Shown here piece by piece: positions 1 to 8,509 of a stretch of DNA of 40,417 bases (positions within the stretch are counted from its first letter, which is position 1; each line of letters opens with the position of its first letter). The position numbers and the translations under genes are program-made. Source of the stretch: Terrisporobacter othiniensis (lineage in GTDB: Bacteria > Bacillota > Clostridia > Peptostreptococcales > Peptostreptococcaceae); NCBI RefSeq assembly GCF_000808015.1, contig NZ_JWHR01000091.1, positions 1 through 40,417 of the forward strand, read 5' to 3'. The notes beneath the pieces are model-generated. The model ran no database searches. It saw nothing but the letters and a program-made list of their open reading frames with translations, and was not told the origin of the DNA.

Positions 1-108
1 ATTTAGGTAGATGACTATATAGATTATTATAATAATTTCAGATACCAATGGAATTTAAAAAAGCTGACTCCTATTCAATTTAGAAATCAGCTTTTGATGG
101 CGTCTTAG
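1..108 (+). pseudogene. IS3-family transposase, C-terminal remnant
   Basis: Reading from base 13, the frame gives DYIDYYNNFRYQW, then NLKKLTPIQFRNQLL, ending at TAG 106-108. This is the characteristic C-terminal end of the IS3/IS150-type DDE integrase (OrfB). The same frame has a TAG at 4-6, so the copy looks inactivated, although the window starts here and the rest cannot be seen. It is the left border of the segment. It is a different element from the IS3-type end at the right edge, because the two C-termini differ in sequence. Confidence 0.75.
59..95 (-). terminator. Possible terminator of the chromate transporter operon
   Basis: AAAAGCTGA (59-67) and TCAGCTTTT (87-95) form a perfect 9-bp stem. 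Read on the minus strand it is followed by a run of T. It lies inside the transposase remnant and about 155 bases beyond the last transporter codon, so its role as a terminator is uncertain. Confidence 0.3.
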
Positions 109-122
109 CCATGTCTTTTTCT

Positions 123-144
123 TGTGTCCTTGACAAAGGATCCA
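123..144 (+). repeat. Probable terminal inverted repeat of the left IS3-type element
   Basis: The sequence TGTGTCCTTGACAAAGGATCCA lies 14 bases after the transposase stop and ends in CA, as IS3-family right ends do. The opposite end lies outside the window, so the match between the two ends cannot be tested here. Confidence 0.45.
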
Positions 145-250
145 CTTTACTTTTTTATTAAATATATTCATTTGAATTTTATAAATAATTCCTTCATTAT
201 TTGTTTATATCTAAATGTATTATTATATACTATTGTAAGAAATCCACCCA

Positions 251-832
251 TCATCTTGCAAATCCAAATAATATTCCTATAATAGCAGAACCTACTATAA
301 AGAATACCGGATGAAGTTTTTTAGTTTTTTTCACATGATTAGACAGTAGATAAATTATTACTGCTAAAATTAAAGCTTTCCAATTAAATAAATCTAATAC
401 TTTTCCACTACTTTTAAATAAATCAATTTGAAGTAGTGTTATTGTCACAACAGTCATACCTGCTGCTGCAATCAGTCCTGTAGATGCTGGACGAAGTGCA
501 TAGAAAGCTGCATCTACATATTTATTTTCTCTAAAAGATTTTAAGAAATATGAAATTATTACAATAATTATAATAGAAGGTGTTATTAGCCCTATAGTTG
601 CTATTATTGCTCCTCCTATTCCTGCAGTTGTAAACCCTACATATGTAGCCATATTTACACCTATTGGCCCTGGTGTAGATTCTGAGACTGCTATCATATC
701 CGCAAGTTGGCCTGACGTAAACCATCCTGTTTTTTCTGACATATCATAAAGAAAAGGAAGTGTTGCCATTCCTCCACCTACTGCAAATAAACCAGTTTTA
801 AAAAATTCAAAAAATAATTGAAGGTAAATCAT
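251..832 (-). CDS. Chromate transporter family protein, second short-chain subunit
   Basis: A 193-residue membrane protein of the CHR (chromate ion transporter) family, short-chain type with a single CHR domain. The N-terminal motif FKTGLFAVGGGMATLPFL and the motif STPGPIGVNMATYVGF are family hallmarks. Four to six hydrophobic segments follow, ending near residue 190. Short CHR proteins usually occur as adjacent pairs that work together; here its ATG overlaps the stop of the upstream partner by four bases (ATGA), which implies translational coupling. Chromate efflux is the role assigned to characterised members. The natural substrate in an anaerobe is not evident, and sulfate or another anion is possible. 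Confidence 0.9.
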   Translation of the reverse strand: MIYLQLFFEFFKTGLFAVGGGMATLPFLYDMSEKTGWFTSGQLADMIAVSESTPGPIGVNMATYVGFTTAGIGGAIIATIGLITPSIIIIVIISYFLKSFRENKYVDAAFYALRPASTGLIAAAGMTVVTITLLQIDLFKSSGKVLDLFNWKALILAVIIYLLSNHVKKTKKLHPVFFIVGSAIIGILFGFAR

Positions 833-1371
833 TCAGACTTCACCCCCAAATTCTTAATTATTATACCTGATACTGCAGTAATCAATACAAATAATATTGG
901 TGATAAATCTGTAAGTACAGACCCTAAGAATACTCCAATAAAAGTAATCATCGTCGCCTTATCAACTACAGAACTTTTCCATAATTTAACCACAGCGTTA
1001 AATATAAGAACACACACACAAACTCTTACTCCAGCAAACGCATTCTTCACTATAGCCAGGTCTGAGAAATTACTTATAAAAGCTGCTATTGCTGTTATTA
1101 TTATAAGAGATGGCATTACTACTCCTAAGGTTGCCATAATCCCACCTATGATTCCTTTGTTTTTCTGACCTATAAATGTTGCTGTATTTACAGCTATTAC
1201 TCCTGGTGTACATTGCCCTATGGCATAGTAGTCCATAAGCTCTTCATCAGTTGCCCAATTATTTTTTTCTACAATTTCCCTTTGTAAAATTGGTAGCATG
1301 GCATATCCACCGCCAAATGTAAGCACTCCCACTCTTGCAAACGCAATAAATAAATCCATTAATCCCTTCAT
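829..1371 (-). CDS. Chromate transporter family protein, first short-chain subunit
   Basis: A 180-residue CHR-family membrane protein, homologous to the following gene. It shows ARVGVLTFGGGYAMLPIL near the N-terminus and CTPGVIAVNTATFIG around residue 53. The start is supported by a strong ribosome binding site, GAGGAGGTAA, just upstream. It is the first gene of a two-gene unit, and only 18 bases separate it from the end of rpoN, so it may be transcribed with the sigma factor. Paired short CHR proteins are thought to act as heterodimers of opposite membrane orientation. That is family knowledge, not visible here. Confidence 0.9.
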   Translation of the reverse strand: MKGLMDLFIAFARVGVLTFGGGYAMLPILQREIVEKNNWATDEELMDYYAIGQCTPGVIAVNTATFIGQKNKGIIGGIMATLGVVMPSLIIITAIAAFISNFSDLAIVKNAFAGVRVCVCVLIFNAVVKLWKSSVVDKATMITFIGVFLGSVLTDLSPILFVLITAVSGIIIKNLGVKSE

Positions 1372-1389
1372 ATATTACCTCCTCTTTAT

Positions 1390-2733
1390 CTATTTAATAA
1401 ACTGCTTTCTTTTAGATGAAGATAATATATTCATTTCTTCTCTATATTTTGCCACAGTCCTTCTAGCTACTGTTATACCTTCATCTTTTAATAATTTACA
1501 TATTTTATCATCACTTAAAGGCTTTAATTTATTTTCTTCGTTTATAAAGCCTTTTATCATATTTTTAATTTTAGTACTTGATGTCCCTTCCTCTTCCTTA
1601 CTTTGGATGGCAGTACTAAAGAAGTATTTAAATTCAAACAATCCAAAAGGTGTTAGCATATATTTGCTATTTATTCCTCTACTAATAGTTGATTCATGGT
1701 ATCCAAGCTCTAGAGCTATATCTTTTAACCTCATTGGTTTAATATATTTTACTCCCTTACTAAAAAACTCATTTTGCTCTTTTACTATTACTTCTGCAAT
1801 TTTTAATACAGTACTTTTTCTAGTCTCTATATTTTTCAAAAGATTAAGAGCATAGTTAAGTTTATTTTTTATAAATTCTTTAGCATTTTCATCTGATGTA
1901 GGATTGCTTAATACACTTTTATAATAATTATTTATACATAAATGAAAATTAGCATTGTCATTCATATAAACAATAAATTCTCCATTGATTTTTCTAACCA
2001 TAACATCAGGTTGAATATATATTGTTTTTTCATTACTACACAATCTTCCTGGCTTAGGATCAAATTCTTTAATTTTTTCAATATATTCCACACAATCTTC
2101 TATATTTATATTGTATTTTTTACTTATAGATTTTATTTTATTTTGTCCTATTAAATTTAAATCTTCTATTATAATAGATTTTAGAATATCATCATTTATA
2201 TTTTTATTTTCCATTTGAATCAATAGGCATTCACTAAGATTTCTAGCCCCTATTCCACTAGGTTCTAATTGTTGAATATACTTTAAACACTTTTCAAAAT
2301 AATCTTTATCTATTTTTAGTTCTTTAATTATGAATTTTTCCTCAATTCCTAAATATCCATCCTTATCTAAGCAATCAACAATATACTCACAAACTTCCTT
2401 TTCTTTCTTATTTAATTTTAAAAATGATAACTGATCTTTAGCATAATCATATAAATTACTTTCATATTTGGCTAAGTTTTCCAAAGTAAAATCATTATCT
2501 AAATCATAACTTTTTATATTGTAACTCTTGTTATCAATATTTTTAGCAAACTCTTCCCAATCTACATCACCCTTGCTTTCCATTTCCAATACAGGATTTT
2601 CTTCTGCTTCTCTTTTTATTTCATCTTCTAGTTCTAAATTACTCATATTTAAAATATCTAGGGATTGTTTTAATTGAGTTGTCATAACGAGTTTTTGCGA
2701 TTGAATTATATCTAGCCTATTATTTAAGTTCAT
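1390..2733 (-). CDS. rpoN: RNA polymerase sigma-54 factor
   Basis: 447 residues with the full sigma-54 architecture. Region I (about 1-50) is glutamine- and leucine-rich (SQKLVMTTQLKQSLDIL). A short acidic region follows, then the core-binding domain (about 85-290). A helix-turn-helix begins around residue 340 (LKDIALELGYHESTISR). The RpoN box ARRTVAKYRE is at about 423-432. It directs transcription from -24/-12 promoters with the help of AAA+ activators. In C. difficile, D-proline reductase genes are sigma-54 dependent through PrdR, so its presence near a proline racemase is suggestive. I found no -24/-12 promoter in the window, however. The start follows AAGGGGATAAGATAGT. Confidence 0.97.
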   Translation of the reverse strand: MNLNNRLDIIQSQKLVMTTQLKQSLDILNMSNLELEDEIKREAEENPVLEMESKGDVDWEEFAKNIDNKSYNIKSYDLDNDFTLENLAKYESNLYDYAKDQLSFLKLNKKEKEVCEYIVDCLDKDGYLGIEEKFIIKELKIDKDYFEKCLKYIQQLEPSGIGARNLSECLLIQMENKNINDDILKSIIIEDLNLIGQNKIKSISKKYNINIEDCVEYIEKIKEFDPKPGRLCSNEKTIYIQPDVMVRKINGEFIVYMNDNANFHLCINNYYKSVLSNPTSDENAKEFIKNKLNYALNLLKNIETRKSTVLKIAEVIVKEQNEFFSKGVKYIKPMRLKDIALELGYHESTISRGINSKYMLTPFGLFEFKYFFSTAIQSKEEEGTSSTKIKNMIKGFINEENKLKPLSDDKICKLLKDEGITVARRTVAKYREEMNILSSSKRKQFIK

Positions 2734-2926
2734 ACTATCTTATCCCCTTTTCAATATTCACAATAATTATTAAAAATTATTATTTTTAAATTTAAATATC
2801 TAAATCCATTATAGTTAATATATTTCAACACTTCAATAAATCTTCTTACTTAACTTGACAATTTCCATGTATAATAAATATTGAAGCCTATAAACTTATT
2901 ACAATAAATAATTTCAAGGAGGTAAT

Positions 2927-4636
2927 ATGAAAACTCTATGGCAATACACATTAAAGTATAAATATCAATTTTTATGCAGAATAATAACCATCTCTTTAGT
3001 CGCTCTAGCAAGTATTTGCTTTGATTTTCTAATGGGATTTATAGTAGATATATTCGCAAGTGGAGATAGTAGTAAATTTACAACTATAACAGTAGCCAGT
3101 ATAACTCTAATAGTAATTATGTTTTTAACAGAATATATAGACGGTCTTGTTATGTCATCTTATATAAAGAATACTGTTAATTACTTAAGAACAGATATTT
3201 TTTCTAAAGTAATCAACAAGGATATAAAAGATTTTTCTCTAGACAATAGTGGAAAATATATTTCAATTTTATATAACGATATAAAAATTATCGAGGATAG
3301 TTTTTTTAATAATCTTTTCCAAGTTATATCATGTATCATATCCTTTACAATTTCTTTAGTTGTTTTATTTTCAATTAGTCCAAGTATAGTTATTTTTATT
3401 TCTATTTTTGGAGTTTTAGGATTTATAATACCAAACGCCTTATCAAAAAAATTAGTTGTACAAAAAAATGAGTACTCTGAAAATTTACAACAAGTTACTT
3501 CTATTACAAAAGATTTGTTCTCTGGTTTTGAAGTAATTAAAGGATTTAATATAAGTAAAAAAATAAATGAAATTTTTAGTAATGCATCTAATAATGTAGA
3601 AACTTCTAAGAAAAAATACTCTGTCTTAGAAGCAATCATAAGAGGATTTTCATTATCTTTCAGTGTTACAATTTATCTAGGAGTTCTTCTTCTTGGAGGA
3701 TATCTAATGTACAAACAAAGTATCACTGTTGGTACTGCCATAATTATTATTCAACTAAGTACTCATATTGTTGGTCCTGTAAAACTAAGTATTTCTTTAA
3801 TAAATCAAATTAGGTCTGTATCTCTTATAGCAGATAAAATAGAAACTATTTTAGAAGATACTAAAGATAGCTTTGAAAATACTAATTTAAATAATTTTGT
3901 AGATTCAATAGAAATTAAAAACCTTGATTTCTCTTATAATGAAGAAAGAAAGGCACTGGATAACATTAATTTAAGTATAGATAAAAATAAAAAATATGCC
4001 ATTGTTGGTGAAAGTGGTTCTGGAAAAAGTACATTAATAAAACTTCTTATGAGATATTATAATGATTATGAAGGAAGCATCCTTCTAGATAATAATGATT
4101 TGAAAAATATTTATAGCTCTGACTTATATAAAAACATGTCTATGATTCAGCAAAATGTATTTATGTTTGATGATAGTATAAAAGAAAATATAAGACTTTA
4201 TTCAAATCATACTGATGATGATATTATAAATGCTTGTGAACGCTCTGGCTTAACTAAATTAATTGATAAATTACCTGAAGGAATTAATTCCTTAGTCGGT
4301 GAAAATGGTAATAAACTATCTGGTGGCGAGAAGCAAAGAATTGCCATTGCAAGAGCTTTAATAAATAATACACAAATACTTATTTTAGATGAATCCACTT
4401 CTGCTTTAGATAATGAAACTGCTTATAATTTAGAACATTCACTGTTAAACTTAGATGATTTAACTTTAATAACAGTTACACATAAATTAATAAAAGGCAT
4501 TTTAATTAATTATGATGAAATAATTGTAATGAAAAATGGTAAAATTATTGAAAAAGGTTCATTTAATGATTTATTAAATCAAAAAGGCTATTTCTATAGT
4601 TTATATACTATTCAAAATGATAGCTTAGTTGTGTAA
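2927..4636 (+). CDS. ABC exporter, fused membrane and ATPase domains
   Basis: 569 residues: an N-terminal six-helix type-1 exporter domain (about 1-300) joined to a nucleotide-binding domain (about 330-569). Walker A GESGSGKST is near residue 361, the signature LSGGEKQR near 464, Walker B LILDEST near 485, and the switch histidine in TVTHK near 518. It is a half-transporter that would work as a dimer with itself, since no partner gene is adjacent. Substrate unknown; relatives export drugs, lipids or peptides, and there is no peptidase domain. It is the only clear plus-strand gene, starting after AAGGAGGTAAT and closed by a hairpin terminator at 4687-4717. Confidence 0.93.
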   Translation: MKTLWQYTLKYKYQFLCRIITISLVALASICFDFLMGFIVDIFASGDSSKFTTITVASITLIVIMFLTEYIDGLVMSSYIKNTVNYLRTDIFSKVINKDIKDFSLDNSGKYISILYNDIKIIEDSFFNNLFQVISCIISFTISLVVLFSISPSIVIFISIFGVLGFIIPNALSKKLVVQKNEYSENLQQVTSITKDLFSGFEVIKGFNISKKINEIFSNASNNVETSKKKYSVLEAIIRGFSLSFSVTIYLGVLLLGGYLMYKQSITVGTAIIIIQLSTHIVGPVKLSISLINQIRSVSLIADKIETILEDTKDSFENTNLNNFVDSIEIKNLDFSYNEERKALDNINLSIDKNKKYAIVGESGSGKSTLIKLLMRYYNDYEGSILLDNNDLKNIYSSDLYKNMSMIQQNVFMFDDSIKENIRLYSNHTDDDIINACERSGLTKLIDKLPEGINSLVGENGNKLSGGEKQRIAIARALINNTQILILDESTSALDNETAYNLEHSLLNLDDLTLITVTHKLIKGILINYDEIIVMKNGKIIEKGSFNDLLNQKGYFYSLYTIQNDSLVV

Positions 4637-4686
4637 TAAATTTACTTACCTATAGATATATCCTTTATTATATTCAAATAGTACAA

Positions 4687-4717
4687 AAAAAGGTTGAATC
4701 ATTGATTCAACCTTTTT
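4687..4717. terminator. Bidirectional terminator between the ABC exporter and TSUP1
   Basis: AAAAAGGTTGAATCA and TGATTCAACCTTTTT form a near-perfect hairpin. It has A-tracts on one side and T-tracts on the other, so it can end transcription from both converging genes. Confidence 0.85.
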
Positions 4718-4744
4718 ATATTAAATAATAAATTAACTTATAAA

Positions 4745-5638
4745 TTATTCTGCTACAACCTTAGCTTCTTTTCCTAAGTTTTTCATTGCACCAGCTATCA
4801 TACTAGCTCCAGTGTAAACTAAAACTGCCATTACAACCCATTTTAATGTTTCTATTGGTAATGACTTAACTATAAATGCTGCTACAAATACTCCTACTGC
4901 TCCACATAAACTCAATACTAATGAAGCTTTTCTTGGATATGCTCCTTCTTTTATAAACTTAACAGAAGATACTGGTTGTAACATTGCACAAGATCCCATC
5001 ATTATTGGGAATGTAACTTGTGGAGATAATCCTAAGAAATAAGTTAATGCCATACATGGTGCAAATAGACCAACACCAGCTGTCATTAACGCTCCAAGAA
5101 TTGCGTTACCCACAACACCTATTGCAAGCTTTGCACCAGAAAGTCCTATTGCATCTCCACCTCCTGGCATATATCCCATTTTGCTACAGAACATTAATAC
5201 TGCAGTAGCTAAAAGAGCTAGTCCCATTACTAATTGGATCTTTGCTTCATCCATCTTAGATATTATACCTGCTCCTACGTATGAACCTACAGCTGCAGCA
5301 ATTAACATTGAAAATAATGTTACAGGATCTACCTCTATAACTGTAGTAAATATAAATGCTTCACACATAACTGGTAAACAACATCCAACATTTAAAAATC
5401 CTGGAAGTTCTTTATCTTTTATTCCTATTTTAAAGAATTTGTTTGCTGCTACTATAATTGCAAATGAACCTATACCTAATGTATCAAAGAAGTTAGCCAC
5501 CCATCCTAGAGCTCCAACTTTAACTACAGAAGTATTATCTAATTCTCCTGCTTCTTTTACTTGTCTATAATCTTTAAAGAATGTATAGTAATAAACACCC
5601 ATTAAAGATAATAGAATTCCTCTTAATGCTAATAACAT
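4745..5638 (-). CDS. TauE/SafE (TSUP) family membrane protein 1
   Basis: A 297-residue polytopic membrane protein of the TSUP family (sulfite/organosulfonate exporter type). Signature segments are NFFDTLGIGSFA near residue 50 and LFAPCMALTYFLGLSP near 190, with hydrophobic helices throughout. Characterised relatives move sulfite, sulfoacetate, taurine or related anions; the substrate here is unknown. It is one of three close paralogues around the proline racemase and is the only one transcribed alone next to the ABC exporter. The start follows AGGGGGAATTAACAG. A cre-like sequence lies at 5710-5723. Confidence 0.88.
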   Translation of the reverse strand: MLLALRGILLSLMGVYYYTFFKDYRQVKEAGELDNTSVVKVGALGWVANFFDTLGIGSFAIIVAANKFFKIGIKDKELPGFLNVGCCLPVMCEAFIFTTVIEVDPVTLFSMLIAAAVGSYVGAGIISKMDEAKIQLVMGLALLATAVLMFCSKMGYMPGGGDAIGLSGAKLAIGVVGNAILGALMTAGVGLFAPCMALTYFLGLSPQVTFPIMMGSCAMLQPVSSVKFIKEGAYPRKASLVLSLCGAVGVFVAAFIVKSLPIETLKWVVMAVLVYTGASMIAGAMKNLGKEAKVVAE

Positions 5639-5709
5639 CTGTTAATTCCCCCTAAAATTTATCTTTTATTATATAGTATAATATTCAGCTCGACAATATT
5701 TTTTTCATC

Positions 5710-5723
5710 GCCAAACGTTTACA
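5710..5723 (-). promoter_or_regulatory. Weak cre-like (CcpA) site upstream of TSUP1
   Basis: On the minus strand TGTAAACGTTTGGC matches the first half of the Bacillus cre consensus (TGWNANCGNTNWCA) perfectly. It deviates at the last three positions. It lies 72-85 bases before the TSUP1 start codon. Confidence 0.3.
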
Positions 5724-5965
5724 TTTTTATTATAGTAATTTGTTAAAAAATATTCAATCGATTTATTAATATTTACATAAATCTATTTTTTAATGTATAA
5801 AAGTTTTTAGAAATAATTAATAATAACTTCTTTATTATAGAAATATTCTATATTTTCTCATATTTGAATTTCAGTAAAATAAAAAATTCGCTTCGCTCAT
5901 ATCGCTAACGAGATGCCTTCGCCCCTCTTCAGGCAACTTTGTTGCTCAAAAATCAACTTTTTTTA

Positions 5966-6036
5966 CATCTCAATATTTGTTGATATTACTTAATTCTAGT
6001 AGTTTTCCACAGATTTGAAAATAATATAATGTCCTT
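5966..6036 (+). repeat. Dispersed repeat, copy A
   Basis: This segment begins CATCTCAATATTTGTTG and contains CAGATTTGA. It aligns without large gaps to 16594-16662, which begins CATCTTAATATTCGTTG and contains TAGATTTGA. Copy B sits next to a decayed transposase frame, so copy A may be the orphaned end of the same kind of element. Confidence 0.5.
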
Positions 6037-6047
6037 GTATGTAAAAA

Positions 6048-6073
6048 ATATGCCACGATAACTCGTGGCATAT
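6048..6073 (-). terminator. Terminator of the racemase-TSUP2 unit
   Basis: ATATGCCACGA (6048-6058) and TCGTGGCATAT (6063-6073) make a perfect 11-bp stem with a 4-base loop. On the minus strand it is followed by six T. It lies 34 bases beyond the TSUP2 stop. Confidence 0.9.
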
Positions 6074-6106
6074 TCTTATTCAAATACATTGTAATCTCTT
6101 AATTTT

Positions 6107-6991
6107 CTATTTTGTTTCAACGCTTTTGCTAGCTTTGTTAGCAGCCATTAACATAGATGCAGAAGTATAGAATATAACAGCTATTACTAACCAAGTTAAT
6201 ATATTCATTGGTAAATTACTAACAAACGTAGCTGCTATGTATACACCTACAGCTCCAGATAAAGCTATTATTAAAGCTGCTTTTCTTGGATAAGCTCCTT
6301 CTTTTATGAATTTAACTGATCCTACTGGCATTAATGTTGCACAAGATCCCATCATTATTGGGAATGCAACTTGTGGAGACATTCCTAAGAAATAAACTAA
6401 AGCCATACATGGTGCATATAATCCTATACCAGCAGACATTAAAGCCCCAAGTATAAAGTTACCTACTACACCTATAACTAATCTTATTCCAGTTAATCCT
6501 ATAGCGTCTCCTCCACCTTGAATTAAACCTAATTGCTTAAATACCATTACTATAGCAGTTATTAATAATGCAAGACCCATAACTTTTTGGACTTTTAATT
6601 CATCCATTTTAGCTATTACACCAGCTCCAAGATATGATCCTAAAGCTGCTGCTGCAAGCATTGATATTAGTGTTATTGGCTCAACTTCTATAACTGTAGT
6701 AAATATTACTGCTTCAACCATAACTGGAAGAGTATCAGCAACATTTAATAATCCTGGAAGTTCTTTATCTCTAACTCCCATTTTCATAAACTTGTTTAAT
6801 GCAACTGTTGGCGCAAATGAACCTATTCCTAATGTATCAAGGAAGTTTGTAAGAAAACCTATAAAACCTGCTTTTCCTACACTTACATCCTCTAATTCAC
6901 CTGCCGCAGATACTTGTCTGTAGTCTTTTATGAAGAAGTATCCATATACAGACATTAACACTGCCCAAACTACCCTAATAATATTAACCAT
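6107..6991 (-). CDS. TauE/SafE (TSUP) family membrane protein 2
   Basis: 294 residues, strongly similar along its whole length to the proteins at 4745-5638 and 8510-9421. The shared blocks are NFLDTLGIGSFAPTVALNKF, MGVRDKELPGLLNV and GLYAPCMALVYFLGMSP. About eight membrane segments. It begins 78 bases after the proline racemase stop and ends at a strong terminator, so the two are probably one operon. A transporter co-expressed with proline racemase may move a substrate or end product of the proline pathway. That is inference, since the family's known substrates are sulfonates and sulfite. The start follows AGGGGGAATCATATT. Confidence 0.88.
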   Translation of the reverse strand: MVNIIRVVWAVLMSVYGYFFIKDYRQVSAAGELEDVSVGKAGFIGFLTNFLDTLGIGSFAPTVALNKFMKMGVRDKELPGLLNVADTLPVMVEAVIFTTVIEVEPITLISMLAAAALGSYLGAGVIAKMDELKVQKVMGLALLITAIVMVFKQLGLIQGGGDAIGLTGIRLVIGVVGNFILGALMSAGIGLYAPCMALVYFLGMSPQVAFPIMMGSCATLMPVGSVKFIKEGAYPRKAALIIALSGAVGVYIAATFVSNLPMNILTWLVIAVIFYTSASMLMAANKASKSVETK

Positions 6992-7069
6992 AATATGATT
7001 CCCCCTATTTCTTCTTTTGTAATTATTGCATTTATAGTTGAAATCTTGATTAAGTTATTGGTTTAGATA

Positions 7070-8077
7070 CTATTTTAATATAAAACCGTATTTAACTGGA
7101 TCTTCATCATCTATAACAAAATGATTAAATCCTGTTATATAAGCTGATGCAGTTATTTCAGGTCTTACTGCATCAAATTCACCAACTTTATCAAGACCTA
7201 CTATCTTTCCTTTGAAAAGAGTTCCTAATATACTTTCGTATACGAAATCTTCTCCTTCTTTGATTTCTCCTTTTGCATATAAAGTCGCAAGTTTAGCACT
7301 TGTTCCAGTTCCACATGGAGATCTGTCTACTTGTCCTTGACCAAATACAACTACGTTTTTATAAGTTGCTTCTGGATGAGTAGGGTCATCATATATTTCA
7401 ACTAAGTCAACTGTTTTTATATGATCTAGTGTTGGATGTTGTACTGGTATTTCTCTGTTAACTATTTCTCTCATTTCCATACCTATGTTGTTTAATAATT
7501 GAGTATTTTTAGGATCAACTTTAACACCAAATTGACTAGCATGAACTATAGCAAAGAAACTTCCTCCAAATGCTATATCAAATTTTATTTTCCCATATGG
7601 TGCCATTTCTATTTCACAATCTCTCTTATATAAGAATGCTGGCACGTTTACAAAAGATACTTCTCTAACTTTTCCATCAACTATTTTAGCATCTGCTTCT
7701 ATCATTCCAGCTGGAGCTTCCATTCTAACATGAGTAACTGGCTCTACCATATCTACCATTCCAGTTTCTATAGCAGCAGTTATAGCACCTATTGAACCAT
7801 GTCCACACATGTTTAGGTATCCTCCGCCATCCATGAATATGATACCAAAATCAGCAGTTGGATCACAAGGTTGAGTTATTATTGAACCAAACATATCATT
7901 ATGTCCTCTTGGCTCTAACATTATAGCTGTTCTTAAATGGTCAAGATTCTTTTCTAAGTATTCCTTTTTCTCAGCCATAGTGTTTCCTTTTATGTTAGGA
8001 ATTCCTCCTGTAACTATTCTTGTAGGTTCTCCCATAGTATGAGAGTCAATTGCTTGAATGCTTCTTGAAAATTTCAT
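7070..8077 (-). CDS. prdF: Proline racemase
   Basis: 335 residues matching the cofactor-independent proline racemase family. The two catalytic cysteines are at residue 91 in NMCGHGS and at 255 in RSPCGTGTS, the pair that acts as base and acid in interconverting L- and D-proline. Length and both motifs fit true proline racemases; 4-hydroxyproline epimerase is a less likely alternative. In Stickland fermenters the D-proline goes to the selenoenzyme D-proline reductase, whose genes are not in the window, so this racemase sits apart from a prdAB cluster. It is first in a unit with TSUP2. The start follows AGGGGGAACAGGCAA. Confidence 0.92.
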   Translation of the reverse strand: MKFSRSIQAIDSHTMGEPTRIVTGGIPNIKGNTMAEKKEYLEKNLDHLRTAIMLEPRGHNDMFGSIITQPCDPTADFGIIFMDGGGYLNMCGHGSIGAITAAIETGMVDMVEPVTHVRMEAPAGMIEADAKIVDGKVREVSFVNVPAFLYKRDCEIEMAPYGKIKFDIAFGGSFFAIVHASQFGVKVDPKNTQLLNNIGMEMREIVNREIPVQHPTLDHIKTVDLVEIYDDPTHPEATYKNVVVFGQGQVDRSPCGTGTSAKLATLYAKGEIKEGEDFVYESILGTLFKGKIVGLDKVGEFDAVRPEITASAYITGFNHFVIDDEDPVKYGFILK

Positions 8078-8155
8078 TTGCCTGTTCCCCCTAATATCAT
8101 TATTAAAATAAATATTTATAATATATTTATTAAATTAATCTATGATAAATAGATA

Positions 8156-8169
8156 AAAAAACGGTTTCA
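8156..8169 (-). promoter_or_regulatory. Candidate cre (CcpA) site upstream of the racemase
   Basis: The minus-strand sequence TGAAACCGTTTTTT agrees with eight of the ten fixed positions of TGWNANCGNTNWCA; the final CA is TT instead. It lies about 80-90 bases before the racemase start codon. CcpA control of Stickland genes is known in C. difficile; function here is inferred. Confidence 0.35.
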
Positions 8170-8380
8170 TCTCTATGCACTTGCTCCCTAATGTTAATTA
8201 ATTGTCAATAAAATATATATGCTTAGCGTGAATACCGTTTATACAAAAAAAGTAAATTTTCAGTCATTTATCGACTAGCTTTTACAACTTATCCATTTAT
8301 CTACCTTCATTATAGTTAATTCAAATAAACTATTCAAGAAAATTTTTACATTTTTAGATAATGTTTTTTTATTACAAAAA

Positions 8381-8413
8381 ATATATGCCATACATAGAAA
8401 ATATGGCATATAT
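8381..8413 (-). terminator. Terminator of TSUP3
   Basis: ATATATGCCATA (8381-8392) pairs with TATGGCATATAT (8402-8413), and on the minus strand TTTTTT follows. It lies about 100 bases beyond the TSUP3 stop and separates TSUP3 from the racemase transcript. Confidence 0.8.
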
Positions 8414-8509
8414 TTAATATTAATTCAATTTTATTTGTTAAATTTTATTCAATCTATACCATACATTTGGTATTTTATAACCATTTTTATAATACAATTG
8501 TTATTTTTT

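Larger units (their letters stand above)
5639..6047. other. Gene-free stretch with GC-rich hairpins and a dispersed repeat
   Basis: No convincing gene is present. The stretch holds the TSUP1 leader with the cre-like site, and a locally GC-rich island at 5887-5957 that begins TTCGCTTCGCTC. The island contains TGCCT...AGGCA and GCAAC-TTT-GTTGC hairpins. The copy of a dispersed repeat at 5966-6036 follows. The composition contrast with the surrounding AT-rich DNA suggests leftover mobile DNA. Confidence 0.6.
8078..8509. other. Long regulatory gap upstream of the racemase
   Basis: No gene is visible. The stretch contains the TSUP3 terminator (8381-8413), a cre-like site at 8156-8169, and AAACGGT and ACCGTTT in inverted orientation about 65 bases apart (near 8160 and 8236). 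The racemase promoter must lie here, but I could not choose a convincing -35/-10 pair. I saw no sigma-54 -24/-12 motif. Confidence 0.5.

Noticed and set aside
1298..1855. A plus-strand open frame of about 185 codons
   Set aside because: It lies antisense across the start of a chromate transporter gene and the end of rpoN, and has no ribosome binding site or family features.
2855..2875. TTGACA and TATAAT in front of the ABC exporter as a promoter
   Set aside because: The boxes are only 9 bases apart; no second pair with normal spacing was convincing.
5887..5957. A tRNA or small structured RNA gene in the GC-rich island
   Set aside because: Only two short hairpins are visible, with no cloverleaf or known RNA signature; leftover repeat DNA is more likely.
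8160..8242. AAACGGT and ACCGTTT inverted copies as a looped operator pair
   Set aside because: The shared 7 bases could easily occur by chance in this DNA and one copy is better read as part of a cre-like site.
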